A stretch of DNA of 10,195 nucleotides from Gammaproteobacteria bacterium. GTDB taxonomy: Bacteria > Pseudomonadota > Gammaproteobacteria > UBA9214. The position numbers and the translations under genes were made by a program. The notes beneath the pieces are model-generated. The model saw only the letters and a program-made list of their open reading frames with translations, was not told the DNA's origin and ran no database searches. How positions within the stretch are numbered: position 1 is the first letter of the stretch; every line of letters begins with the position of its first letter. The stretch is taken from assembly GCA_030635865.1 (NCBI GenBank), contig DAOVYA010000033.1, forward strand, positions 1 to 10,195, read 5' to 3'. Below, in pieces: positions 1 to 7,277 of this stretch.

Positions 1-511
1 AGCCGGCGGTCAGAAACACTCCACTCCCGTCAGCCCCGCCGAGACCGGCCAGAGTCATGCAATTGACGCGTGTTCCGCACGTAGCATTGATCACGTTCAG
101 ATCCGGAGTATTGTCCAGGAAGACCGCGACCGCGGTTCCGGCAGCAAAACCACTCAACACGCCCGCCGCTCCAGATGCCCCGAAAACATACTGGAACTCG
201 CCACCACCAGTAGGAATTGCACCGGTAATCGTGATGTCCGCCACCCCGGTAAGTTCCTGGCCGGGCCCTATCGGGTTGGGTCCCTGGCCGGCCAATACTC
301 CCTGGGTATTGTTCCATTCGACCACCGAAACCAGCCTGTCTCCCACAGAGAGGGTTCCAGAGCCGTCATTATCGAAGACGTAGTCGATATTGTCGTCTTC
401 GAAAGCCGTAATTGGCTGGAACCAGGACAATGCCATCGCCGGGCTACTCAATATGCCCATGCCCAGCGCTAGCCCCGTCCCGATTGCTAGCGATTTCAGT
501 TTCTTGTTCAT
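1..511 (-). CDS. Secreted protein, probable PEP-CTERM-type exosortase substrate (3' end beyond window)
   Basis: Open from an ATG at 511 to the left edge, giving 170 visible residues with no stop. The start is fixed by a GGAGG ribosome binding site at 520-524, 8 bases before the ATG. Residues 1-27 form a signal peptide: a lysine-rich start (MNKKLK), a hydrophobic core, and a likely cut after SPAMA. The mature part is rich in Gly, Thr, Val and Asp, as in many secreted beta-rich proteins. Residues 47-58 (DNDGSGTLSVGD) fit a calcium-binding EF-hand-like loop, and two cysteines lie near residues 145 and 151. The gene stands alone behind its own leader with a -24/-12 promoter, close to prsK/prsR. 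PEP-CTERM genes in other bacteria are known to be activated by PrsK/PrsR with sigma54, so I infer an exosortase-sorted surface or matrix protein. The C-terminal PEP motif, transmembrane helix and basic tail cannot be seen. An ordinary secreted protein remains possible. Confidence 0.8.
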   Translation of the reverse strand, partial: MNKKLKSLAIGTGLALGMGILSSPAMALSWFQPITAFEDDNIDYVFDNDGSGTLSVGDRLVSVVEWNNTQGVLAGQGPNPIGPGQELTGVADITITGAIPTGGGEFQYVFGASGAAGVLSGFAAGTAVAVFLDNTPDLNVINATCGTRVNCMTLAGLGGADGSGVFLTAG

Positions 512-581
512 TTGTCGTTCCTCCGTAAAATAATTACCAAGCATCTCGTTAAAGCTTCATTTTGTAGCCTGCAATAAGTAA

Positions 582-597
582 TGCACTAATCGGGCCA
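582..597 (-). promoter_or_regulatory. Sigma54 (-24/-12) promoter of the secreted-protein gene
   Basis: Read on the minus strand the site is TGGCCCGATTAGTGCA, against the sigma54 consensus TGGCACG-N4-TTGC. The invariant GG (596-595) and GC (584-583) are separated by exactly 10 bases. The predicted transcription start is near 572, leaving a leader of about 60 bases before the ATG at 511. A weak IHF-like match (612-624, two mismatches to the fixed positions) lies between this promoter and the upstream palindromes, where a DNA bend would be expected. PrsR, encoded in this window, carries the sigma54-contact motif. Confidence 0.75.
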
Positions 598-633
598 TTT
601 TTTCTGAATAGATGCAACTTATTGTAATTATTG

Positions 634-650
634 GGGTAATTTTCTTACAC
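634..650. promoter_or_regulatory. Proximal palindrome GTGTAA-N5-TTACAC, candidate PrsR operator
   Basis: GGGTAA-TTTTC-TTACAC on the plus strand; the half-sites match as inverted repeats at 5 of 6 positions. Its centre is about 70 bases upstream of the start predicted from the -24/-12 promoter, the distance at which sigma54 activators usually bind. A second site with the same half-site and the same 5-base spacer lies at 682-698. Binding by PrsR is inferred. Confidence 0.5.
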
Positions 651-681
651 TTGGTGAATGCATGGGCGCATCAAGCACAGA

Positions 682-698
682 GTGTAAAATATTTTGAC
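682..698. promoter_or_regulatory. Distal palindrome GTGTAA-N5-TTtgAC, candidate PrsR operator
   Basis: GTGTAA-AATAT-TTTGAC on the plus strand: one perfect half-site and one matching at 4 of 6 positions. The centre lies 48 bases from that of the proximal palindrome and about 118 bases upstream of the predicted transcription start. Sigma54 activators commonly use paired sites, since they work as higher-order oligomers. Its weaker second half makes this site less certain than the proximal one. Confidence 0.42.
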
Positions 699-742
699 GG
701 TAAAACAGCATCGGAACCGGGTAGAGTCAGTACGAGAACAGT

Positions 743-937
743 CTAGCCCAAAAATACTGGATCGAAGATGTTAAATTTTTTGACCCCCAAACGGGCCAGG
801 GTGAGCAGGTAACTGCCGCCAATGCCGCCAAGACCGGCGATGGCAATACGCCTGGTTCTCAGCAGGGCCTGTTCGGTTTCCGTAACCCAGCCGATGTTGC
901 GGGTAAAGGCGGCATCATAATCGAAGGGTTGTTGCAT
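743..937 (-). pseudogene. ThiF/MoeB/E1-like adenylyltransferase fragment, truncated
   Basis: 64 codons from an ATG at 937, preceded by a GAGGG ribosome binding site. Residues 31-52 carry the nucleotide-binding strand-loop-helix of the ThiF/MoeB/E1 superfamily, GLGGIGG followed by a helix ending LARLGV. In intact family members this leads into an Asp-rich loop and then the Arg/Lys and Cys residues needed for ATP use and adenylation, over more than 200 residues. Here the reading frame ends at a TAG shortly after, at NIFDPVFLG, and I find no continuation of the fold in the following 230 bases, which hold the promoter region of the next gene. I infer a gene broken by deletion or rearrangement near 743. 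It follows the hotdog-like gene by 85 bases on the same strand, so the two may once have been cotranscribed. A small independent protein is possible but less likely. Confidence 0.6.
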
Positions 938-1022
938 AATTAATTTTCCCTCATTTGCGCTTTAGTGCGGACCGCGGATCCAACCGCAACCACGATGAAT
1001 CAAAAAACCATGATCGTTGTCT

Positions 1023-1973
1023 TCATGTCCGGGCGGCAGCCTGCAGCATTGCCTGCAACGGTGCCATGACCACTTCGGCACGAAACAGAATTCGATTTCC
1101 GGTCAATAGACCAAAGCAGCGATGCAATTGCTGGGGAAACCCCTTTTTGCCCAGTCCTTTGCCAGCGGGCACTGTCTCGGGGACTGTCACAAGCAGGTTC
1201 AGGCTGTCATTGCTTTTCAGTGTTTGCAGCAGTCTCCGATCCACGGAAACAAGGTGACTGGTATACACAACCGGGTTGGTCTCAAAGGTATAGTTGTCCT
1301 GTTTGGCTTTTTCCAGCAGGGCACAGGATAGCAATGCAACCGGGAACATCGCCGGAAACCGCACCCGTTCCTCCATTTCGTCAAAGTAATAGTGCTGGTC
1401 AACCAGCGAACCGGCCAGAAAGTTTTTCCCGTGGCCGGTATTCATGAATTTTCGCTTCAGGAAATAGCGGTGTTGCGCTATCCAGCTTCTGTCTTCGGCG
1501 GTATCGAGATCCCCGAGTCGGGAGAAATCAGCATCGGGCATACATAACGGGACCATCGACTCACGCTGGAAACCCAGCAATATCAACCCTCCCTGTTTCT
1601 TTACCGCAATACGATTGGCAAGCTGCCCCGAATCACTGATCCGGTTAACTGTTTTTCTTATCTCGATATGGAAAGGTTCACCAGGCCGCACTACATCGGC
1701 AAAGGTAAACTGGAAGTTGGAAAAATGCAGGTGATGATGATCTATTAGCGCATGCTCACCGGTCTGCTCACGTAATAACGTGACCAGGTATTCAATCAAT
1801 ACTTCAATCTGGAAACCCAGCACGATCGGCATTCCGAATGGATTGCCGTGAATTCTGTTCCACTTCTTCTGGTCATGAAACGGGTTGAAATCATCTGTGG
1901 CATTACGTGCAGCATCAATATGAATCTGCTGGTAACGATAATCATGTTGACCGGATCTCATCGGTGCAATCAC
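1023..1973 (-). CDS. Protein with MaoC/hotdog-like N-terminus, function unknown
   Basis: 316 residues from a GTG at 1973. No strong ribosome binding site is visible, and an ATG at codon 5 is an alternative. Residues 20-55 resemble the start of MaoC-type hydratase/dehydratase domains: a DDFNPFH motif (27-33) followed by a glycine-rich stretch (GNPFGMPIVLGF, 43-54), where the Asp and His match the catalytic pair of R-specific enoyl hydratases. Residues 77-140 read as alternating beta strands, and the second half ends in a stretch with charged residues and strands (FRAEVVM), as in double-hotdog proteins of about 300 residues. No signal peptide or membrane helix is seen, so it is probably cytosolic. 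An acyl-thioester substrate would follow from the fold but is inference. It begins 83 bases after prsR, so read-through from that operon is possible. The identification rests on motif resemblance only. Confidence 0.75.
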   Translation of the reverse strand: MIAPMRSGQHDYRYQQIHIDAARNATDDFNPFHDQKKWNRIHGNPFGMPIVLGFQIEVLIEYLVTLLREQTGEHALIDHHHLHFSNFQFTFADVVRPGEPFHIEIRKTVNRISDSGQLANRIAVKKQGGLILLGFQRESMVPLCMPDADFSRLGDLDTAEDRSWIAQHRYFLKRKFMNTGHGKNFLAGSLVDQHYYFDEMEERVRFPAMFPVALLSCALLEKAKQDNYTFETNPVVYTSHLVSVDRRLLQTLKSNDSLNLLVTVPETVPAGKGLGKKGFPQQLHRCFGLLTGNRILFRAEVVMAPLQAMLQAAART

Positions 1974-2056
1974 TCATGTCCGCTAAAAATTCCCGCCGAG
2001 TCTATCAGACTGTTGCATTACGGCAACGGTTGGTCGGCCTGCCTGGAAACACAGAA

Positions 2057-3427
2057 CTACGTTCCAGCTTGGCCGATATCCAGCTTGTATTTCTTGACCA
2101 ATGCATAAAATGTCGGCCGGGTAATACCGAGTGACTTCGCTGCCTGAGATACATTCCCACCGGCACGCGCCAGGGCCTGCAACAAGGCCCGGCTTTCGGC
2201 CTGCACGCGCACCTCGCGCAGGTTGAGCGGCAGCGGTTCGCCTTCCGGCACGTCGAGCTCGAGCCCCTGTGCCGTGATCTGGCTGCCTTCCGCCAAAATT
2301 ACGGCTCGTTTTACACAGTTGGCCAGTTCACGCACATTGCCTGGCCAGTCAAAGGCGTCGATGGCGGCAATCGCATCAGGGCTGAAGGTGAGGTTGCCCT
2401 TTTTCTGTTGTTCAATCTCCCGACGCAGGAAATAACTCGCCAGCACGTTGGCCTCCCCGTCCCTTTCCCTGATCGCGGGAATCCTGATGGAAATTTCACT
2501 GATGCGGTAATACAGATCTTCCCGGAAGGCGCCTTGCTCGATCAACTCATTCAGGTTTTGGTGGGTGGCCGATACCACCCGTACATCCACCGGGATCTCC
2601 TTCCGACCACCGACACGGACGATGATCCGTTCCTGCAGGAAGCGCAACAGTTTGGCCTGCAGGGGTAGTGGCAGGTCCCCGATTTCATCCAGAAACAGGG
2701 TGCCACCATTGGCATATTCAATATTACCCTGGGTCTGCTTTGCCGCGCCGGTAAAGGCTCCCTTCTCATAACCGAACAATTCACTCTCCAGCAGGGTATC
2801 CGGTATTGCGGCGCAATTGATGGCGACGAAGCGTTCCTTGGCACGTGAACTGAGGTCGTGCAAGGCCCGCGCCAGCAATTCCTTGCCAGTCCCGCTTTCC
2901 CCCAGCAACAGCGTGGTTGCATCAGTGGGTGCGACCTTCTCGACGGTCTGACAGACCTGCAGCATCTGCGGACTCGTCGCGATGATACCCGCCATGGGCT
3001 CCTTGAGCCCCTGACGGGACAGTTCCCTGTTCTCCTGCTCCAGTTCAAACAGGTTGTAGGCACGTTCCACGATAACGCCTAGCAGTTCCGGGTCTACGGG
3101 CTTCTGGAAGAACAGCCAGGCCCCCAGGCCGATGGCGCGCACGGCATTCTCATGGTCGTTGTTACCGGTTACGACAATCACCTTGATATCCGGGACCAGG
3201 GTGAGTATCTCCTTGAGGGTTGCGAGGCCTTCGCTGGCGCTGCCCGGATCCGGCGGCAGCCCCAGATCGAGCGTGACGACCTGCGGCTCGTGGCGTCGCA
3301 ATTGGGCGATTGCACTCTTGCGATCTTCGGCGGTGACCACCTCGAAATCGCTGAACGCCCAGCGCAGGGCCTTCTGCAGACCCGGGTCATCTTCCACGAC
3401 CAGCAGTGTTTTCTCTGGATTGCTCAA
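2057..3427 (-). CDS. prsR: PrsR, sigma54-dependent response regulator of the PEP-CTERM system
   Basis: 456 residues from a TTG at 3427 that overlaps the prsK stop by 4 bases (TTGA); a GGAG lies 8 bases before it. The frame is open further upstream but that stretch shows no domain and lies inside prsK. Domain order: receiver (about 7-125) with acidic residues E12-D14, phosphoacceptor D54 and K109; AAA+ sigma54-activation domain (about 145-380) with Walker A GESGTGKE (176-183), sigma54-contact loop GAFTGA (223-228) and Walker B around LFLDE (244-248); and a Fis-type helix-turn-helix (about 421-447). All key residues are intact, so it should be a phosphorylation-controlled ATPase that opens sigma54 promoters. 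The layout and pairing with PrsK match the regulator named in PEP-CTERM/exosortase species. Its likely target here is the sigma54 promoter at 582-597. Confidence 0.93.
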   Translation of the reverse strand: MSNPEKTLLVVEDDPGLQKALRWAFSDFEVVTAEDRKSAIAQLRRHEPQVVTLDLGLPPDPGSASEGLATLKEILTLVPDIKVIVVTGNNDHENAVRAIGLGAWLFFQKPVDPELLGVIVERAYNLFELEQENRELSRQGLKEPMAGIIATSPQMLQVCQTVEKVAPTDATTLLLGESGTGKELLARALHDLSSRAKERFVAINCAAIPDTLLESELFGYEKGAFTGAAKQTQGNIEYANGGTLFLDEIGDLPLPLQAKLLRFLQERIIVRVGGRKEIPVDVRVVSATHQNLNELIEQGAFREDLYYRISEISIRIPAIRERDGEANVLASYFLRREIEQQKKGNLTFSPDAIAAIDAFDWPGNVRELANCVKRAVILAEGSQITAQGLELDVPEGEPLPLNLREVRVQAESRALLQALARAGGNVSQAAKSLGITRPTFYALVKKYKLDIGQAGT

Positions 3428-5523
3428 CCGGCAGACTCCATGTGTTTGTACGTACTCTCGGGGGACTGTTGCCCGGCTGACAGCGGCAGTGTGATGTGCA
3501 TGCGCGTCCCCTTCCCGGGCTCGCTCTCTACCCGGATCTCGCCACCCAGGCTGTGAACATATTCCCGGCACTCATAGGCACCGATCCCCATACCGGTATC
3601 ACCCTTGGTCGTATCGAACGGGCGGAACAGGCGTTCGCGCACAAACTCCGCATCCATCCCGCAGCCACTGTCCTCGATCAGGATCCCGACTGAATTATCC
3701 CTGCACACAAGGCTGATGGTAACCACGCCGTCATCCGCTGTTGCATCCTGGGCGTTCCGGACCAGGTTTTCCATTACAGAGGTCATGCGGTCACGGTCCA
3801 TGGTGACCCAGACCTCCTCCAATTCGCTGTCAAATACCGGTGCAGGGCTGCCACCGGAGCAGTTGTTGACGGCATCACTTACCACCACGACCAGGTTGGT
3901 GCTGACAAGTTTGCCGCTGGAAATACCCGTGCGCAGCAACTGCATGAGGCGCTGCATCTTTGCCACGGAATGCTCCATGATCTCGATGGCATCGTCGATA
4001 AATTCGGGCTTGTGCTTGTGACGCGCGGCCGTGCCAACCAGCAGTGACTGCTGGGCAATCAGGTTCTTGATGTCGTGCAGCACAAAGGCCGACAGGCGGT
4101 GAAAACCCTCGAACTGACGGGCCTCTGCCAGTGCCTCCACAGCCTGTAGCTGCGCCAGGTGGCTGGCTGCCTGGGAGGCTGCGGTTTTCAGCAGGTCCCG
4201 CAATTCCCAGTTGAACGGCACACTCGCGCGCGGTTGCGTAATGACAACAAGGCCAAGCAACCGGCCCTGGTCCAGCAGCGGCACAAGCAGCCAGGCACGC
4301 GGCAGCTCAAGCACCCAGTCCGGCAATTCAAGCGGCGTATACAGCTCCGGATCTGCCTGGTACTCATCCAGATTGATCACCCAGGCACGCTCATCCAGGT
4401 ATCGTACCAGTGCATTGTCACCCGCAATGACCTCGCTTTCCCCGCCCGAAACACCCCAGTGTGATACCTGTTCCAGGCAGCCGTCCTTGCGGCGCAGCCA
4501 CAACAGGCCCCCGGGGCTGTCCACCACGTCCGCAATTGCGCGCACCACACATTCGTGCGGCAAGGCCTCCTGCTTGCAGAGTGACAGGGCATGTGTGAAA
4601 TTCAGCCACTGCTCACGGTAGTCATAGCGATGGCGGAACAAATGCTTGCCGAGGAATACACTCAACCGGGCACGCATTTGCCCGGAAAACAACAGAGCAA
4701 GCAGTACCACGGCAGCACCGAACAGGAATACGATCTGAAATACCGTGCCCCACTCGCCCCCGTATGTCTTGATGTAGTAACCGGCGGTGGCCATGAGTAA
4801 CAGGTAACAACCAGCCGCGAGCAAGGTCGTCGTATGAAAGACCAGTTTTCGGGAAATAAATACGTTCAGCGACCACTGCGGGTTGCGGACAACGGATATG
4901 CCAATCAGGGGGGCGACCAGTGCATAAACAGCACCGCGTGCGTTCCACAGAGAAATATCCAGTTGTTTGAATAACAGCGCCTGGGCATACATGAAAAAAT
5001 CATAGGCAAACAAGCCGCCGATCCCCAGACACAGAAACTTGATCCCCCAGCGCTGCTCAGTGCGGGTGTTGCGGTACAGGTTCTCCACCAGGAACAGGCC
5101 GCTCACGGTCAACAGCACATAACCGAAGAAACTGATCTCTATACCCTGTTCTGCCTGTAGCAACCGGCCAGAGATAAACGGCACAATCAACAAAACCAGC
5201 GAAAGGCCATAAATGAACATGGTGAGGCTGCGCATACCGCCCCCGCTGTCCGATTTATCCCCCTGGGCTTGCCGCATGAATCCCACCATGAAGACAAGCC
5301 AAACGAGCAAGTGCAGGGTCTCCACTGCCTGCACCAGAGCAGCGCCTGGCACCCCCCATCCCGACCAGGCTGCCAGGGTTGTCGCCCAGAGGGCGGTAAT
5401 ACCGCTTGCCAATACCAGCAGCCCGCCCTGTAGTCTTCCCCGCCATCCGGTCAGCAGGAGGAGAGTAAAGATGAGATACGCTGTCGCTGCGAGTGCGTAG
5501 CCAGTTACGCCGATGCTTGCCAC
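3424..5523 (-). CDS. prsK: PrsK, membrane histidine kinase of the PEP-CTERM system
   Basis: 699 residues from a GTG at 5523; an in-frame TAG lies two codons upstream, so this is the first possible start. The N-terminal 280 residues hold about seven or eight hydrophobic helices, a multi-pass sensor embedded in the inner membrane. A GAF-like segment follows (about 305-460), then the phosphoacceptor region with H483 in VLHDIKN, and a HATPase domain with N box (NLVRNAQDA, 586-594), G1 (DSGCGM, 618-623), F box (RLFRPFDTTK, 631-640) and G2 (GMGIG, 644-648). The kinase appears functional. The helix bundle plus GAF plus kinase layout, and the overlapping response-regulator gene, identify the PrsK family, which occurs with PEP-CTERM/exosortase systems. 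The signal it senses is not known. It follows the sugar-transferase gene by 111 bases, in which I see no convincing promoter or terminator. Confidence 0.93.
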   Translation of the reverse strand: MASIGVTGYALAATAYLIFTLLLLTGWRGRLQGGLLVLASGITALWATTLAAWSGWGVPGAALVQAVETLHLLVWLVFMVGFMRQAQGDKSDSGGGMRSLTMFIYGLSLVLLIVPFISGRLLQAEQGIEISFFGYVLLTVSGLFLVENLYRNTRTEQRWGIKFLCLGIGGLFAYDFFMYAQALLFKQLDISLWNARGAVYALVAPLIGISVVRNPQWSLNVFISRKLVFHTTTLLAAGCYLLLMATAGYYIKTYGGEWGTVFQIVFLFGAAVVLLALLFSGQMRARLSVFLGKHLFRHRYDYREQWLNFTHALSLCKQEALPHECVVRAIADVVDSPGGLLWLRRKDGCLEQVSHWGVSGGESEVIAGDNALVRYLDERAWVINLDEYQADPELYTPLELPDWVLELPRAWLLVPLLDQGRLLGLVVITQPRASVPFNWELRDLLKTAASQAASHLAQLQAVEALAEARQFEGFHRLSAFVLHDIKNLIAQQSLLVGTAARHKHKPEFIDDAIEIMEHSVAKMQRLMQLLRTGISSGKLVSTNLVVVVSDAVNNCSGGSPAPVFDSELEEVWVTMDRDRMTSVMENLVRNAQDATADDGVVTISLVCRDNSVGILIEDSGCGMDAEFVRERLFRPFDTTKGDTGMGIGAYECREYVHSLGGEIRVESEPGKGTRMHITLPLSAGQQSPESTYKHMESAG

Positions 5524-5634
5524 CCACTACACCCGGGGGCTTTTTATGGGAGAAGTACTGAATGCGAGACTCGATAAAATCAGAACCATTGTTGTTACCG
5601 TCTGCAACTGTCTGTTGATTACCTGCTTCCCGAC

Positions 5635-7044
5635 TCAGTGAGCACCCTTGCCCATTAAAACAACTTCTATGGTATGCAGAATAATCAGCAAGTCCAGAAA
5701 AATACTGAAGTTTTTCGTGTAATACAAATCATACTGAAGTTTCTCGAAGGCGTCCTCAGAATTGCTGCCATATTCGTAGCGGATCTGGGCCCAGCCGGTC
5801 AATCCCGGACGCAGCCGGTGCCGCTCGCGGTAGTAAGGATACTGCTCCTCCAGTTCCTTGACGAATTCCGGCCGCTCGGGGCGTGGCCCGACGAAACTCA
5901 TGTCACCCTTGATGATATTAAACAATTGCGGCAGCTCATCCAGCCTGATCTTGCGGATGAGCGCACCAACCCGGGTAACACGCGCATCATGTTTTTTGGC
6001 CCACTGGGCAACACCATCTTGCTCCGCATCAACACTCATACTCCTGAATTTATAAATCTGGAATTCCTTGCCACCATCGCCAACCCGCGTCTGACTGTAG
6101 ATGACCGGTCCCTGGCCCCTGCTCTCCAGCCAGATTGCGATGACAATAACCAGCATAAACGGCAGAAAAATCGGCAAGAACAACAGGCTGATCAGAATAT
6201 CCAGACTGCGTTTTAACGCCAGTGACACATTGCTGATACGAAATCCGTCTGACATAAACAACCAGCTGGGATTCACCAGTTCCAGTTTGACCTTGCCGGT
6301 TTCCCGCTCAAAAAAGGTCATCATATCAATGACGGTCACACCGTCCATCTTGCAATCCAGAATTTCATGCACCGGCAAGGCCTTGCGTCGGTCATCAACG
6401 GCGAGCACGATTTCATCGATTTGATTTTCACTGACGATATCCCGCAAGGGGTGATCAAGATGGACCACACGCTTATCCTCAATGACATCATGGTCTCTAC
6501 TTACATGCACATAGCCCACAATATCAATGCCCTGCAACGATGACTCGCCTTCCAGTTTCCTGATTTCGCAGGCATTCTTACCGGCGCCAAGTACCAGCAC
6601 ACGCTGTTTAAATACCGCGGTGTCAACGACCCTGAAAAAAACCAGGCGCACACTGATGATGCCAACCAGTGAAATCACAAATGACAGTAATGCAGGACCT
6701 CGCCATACTGATAATTCAGGCGCAACATAAAAAATAAAACTTAACGGGAAGACGGCAAACAGAAAGCTGGCCAATACGCGCAAGACCATTGCAGAACGCC
6801 CTTCCCATGACCAGGAGGCACGGTCATAGAGGCCTAGTGCGATCATACTGAATATCATTACCAGGGCGAAGGTAATGCTTTTCGGCCACAGGGGGCCAAT
6901 AAATTCACCTATGGCAACGCTATCGCTGGAAAAACGAATAAACACAGCTGCGCGAAAGGACAACAAAAAAACAACCATCTCGATCAACCCAAGGAAGATA
7001 AATGCCGCGGGGAGATAATGGCGAAAGATGCGGAATGTGGGCAT
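5635..7044 (-). CDS. Polyprenyl-phosphate sugar-1-phosphate transferase, PEP-CTERM-associated clade
   Basis: 469 residues from an ATG at 7044. Four hydrophobic helices (about 10-38, 52-72, 85-108, 116-136) are followed by a cytoplasmic nucleotide-binding-like domain ([11 protein letters not shown], from 148), a membrane-anchoring hydrophobic segment (about 280-305), and the bacterial sugar-transferase catalytic core. The core shows YKFRSM (331-336), the Asp-Glu dyad in LDELPQL (368-374), [11 protein letters not shown] (384-394), and [11 protein letters not shown] (411-421). Such enzymes move a sugar-1-phosphate from a nucleotide sugar to undecaprenyl phosphate on the inner leaflet, the first committed step of exopolysaccharide repeat-unit assembly. 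Length and position next to prsK/prsR fit the EpsB-like clade tied to PEP-CTERM systems; the sugar transferred cannot be read from sequence. The ribosome binding site (AAGAAG) is weak. No partner polymerase, flippase or chain-length gene is in the window. Confidence 0.92.
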   Translation of the reverse strand: MPTFRIFRHYLPAAFIFLGLIEMVVFLLSFRAAVFIRFSSDSVAIGEFIGPLWPKSITFALVMIFSMIALGLYDRASWSWEGRSAMVLRVLASFLFAVFPLSFIFYVAPELSVWRGPALLSFVISLVGIISVRLVFFRVVDTAVFKQRVLVLGAGKNACEIRKLEGESSLQGIDIVGYVHVSRDHDVIEDKRVVHLDHPLRDIVSENQIDEIVLAVDDRRKALPVHEILDCKMDGVTVIDMMTFFERETGKVKLELVNPSWLFMSDGFRISNVSLALKRSLDILISLLFLPIFLPFMLVIVIAIWLESRGQGPVIYSQTRVGDGGKEFQIYKFRSMSVDAEQDGVAQWAKKHDARVTRVGALIRKIRLDELPQLFNIIKGDMSFVGPRPERPEFVKELEEQYPYYRERHRLRPGLTGWAQIRYEYGSNSEDAFEKLQYDLYYTKNFSIFLDLLIILHTIEVVLMGKGAH

Positions 7045-7172
7045 TTAACTTCTTTACCCGCAGTGATGTCGCCAGGAATTCCCGGTCATCGAGATCAAAT
7101 AATCAGTATTACAGGAAGCCATCCTTTTCTTACCGCACATCATCCTTTTACCTTCCGAATATCTCGAATGTC

Positions 7173-7197
7173 TATATAATTATTATTTAATTATATA
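7173..7197. repeat. Perfect A/T palindrome, 10-base arms with 5-base spacer
   Basis: Arms TATATAATTA (7173-7182) and TAATTATATA (7188-7197) are exact reverse complements around TTATT. It lies just downstream of the predicted transcription start of the sugar-transferase gene, where a bound repressor would block transcription. The 100 or so bases around it are far richer in A and T than the rest of the window, so an H-NS-like silencing region or a chance palindrome are alternatives. As RNA the hairpin would be weak and lacks a following U tract, so it is not a terminator. Confidence 0.5.
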
Positions 7198-7206
7198 CTT
7201 ATATTA

Positions 7207-7235
7207 ATAATGCATTCTCATGTAAGATTAGTCAA
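7207..7235 (-). promoter_or_regulatory. Sigma70-like promoter upstream of the sugar-transferase gene
   Basis: On the minus strand, TTGACT (7235-7230) and CATTAT (7212-7207) are separated by 17 bases; they match 5 of 6 and 4 of 6 positions of the consensus. The predicted start is near 7200, giving an AT-rich leader of about 155 bases before the ATG at 7044. It sits in the most AT-rich stretch of the window, so chance -10-like matches are common here, and nearby TATAAT-like words are alternatives. Confidence 0.45.
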
Positions 7236-7277
7236 TATTTTGTCACTACGCAAGCCGCCATTCCCACGGTTATTGCT

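Noticed and set aside
1999..2011. Short hairpin AGTCT-ATC-AGACT after prsR as a terminator
   Set aside because: The stem is only 5 pairs and the T run follows 9 bases later rather than directly, so it is too weak to call.
3428..3571. N-terminal extension of PrsR by 48 codons to an upstream start at 3571
   Set aside because: The extension lies inside prsK in another frame, has no domain resemblance, and the receiver domain begins properly after the TTG at 3427, which has a GGAG at the right distance.
5674..6216. 180-codon plus-strand open frame within the sugar-transferase gene
   Set aside because: It is antisense to the conserved catalytic core of a clearly recognisable enzyme and shows no domain, signal peptide or ribosome binding site of its own.
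7060..7074. Sigma54-like TGGC-N9-GC match upstream of the sugar-transferase gene
   Set aside because: Spacing of GG and GC is right, but transcription would start about 5 bases before the ATG at 7044, leaving no room for a ribosome binding site, and no paired GTGTAA palindrome lies upstream.
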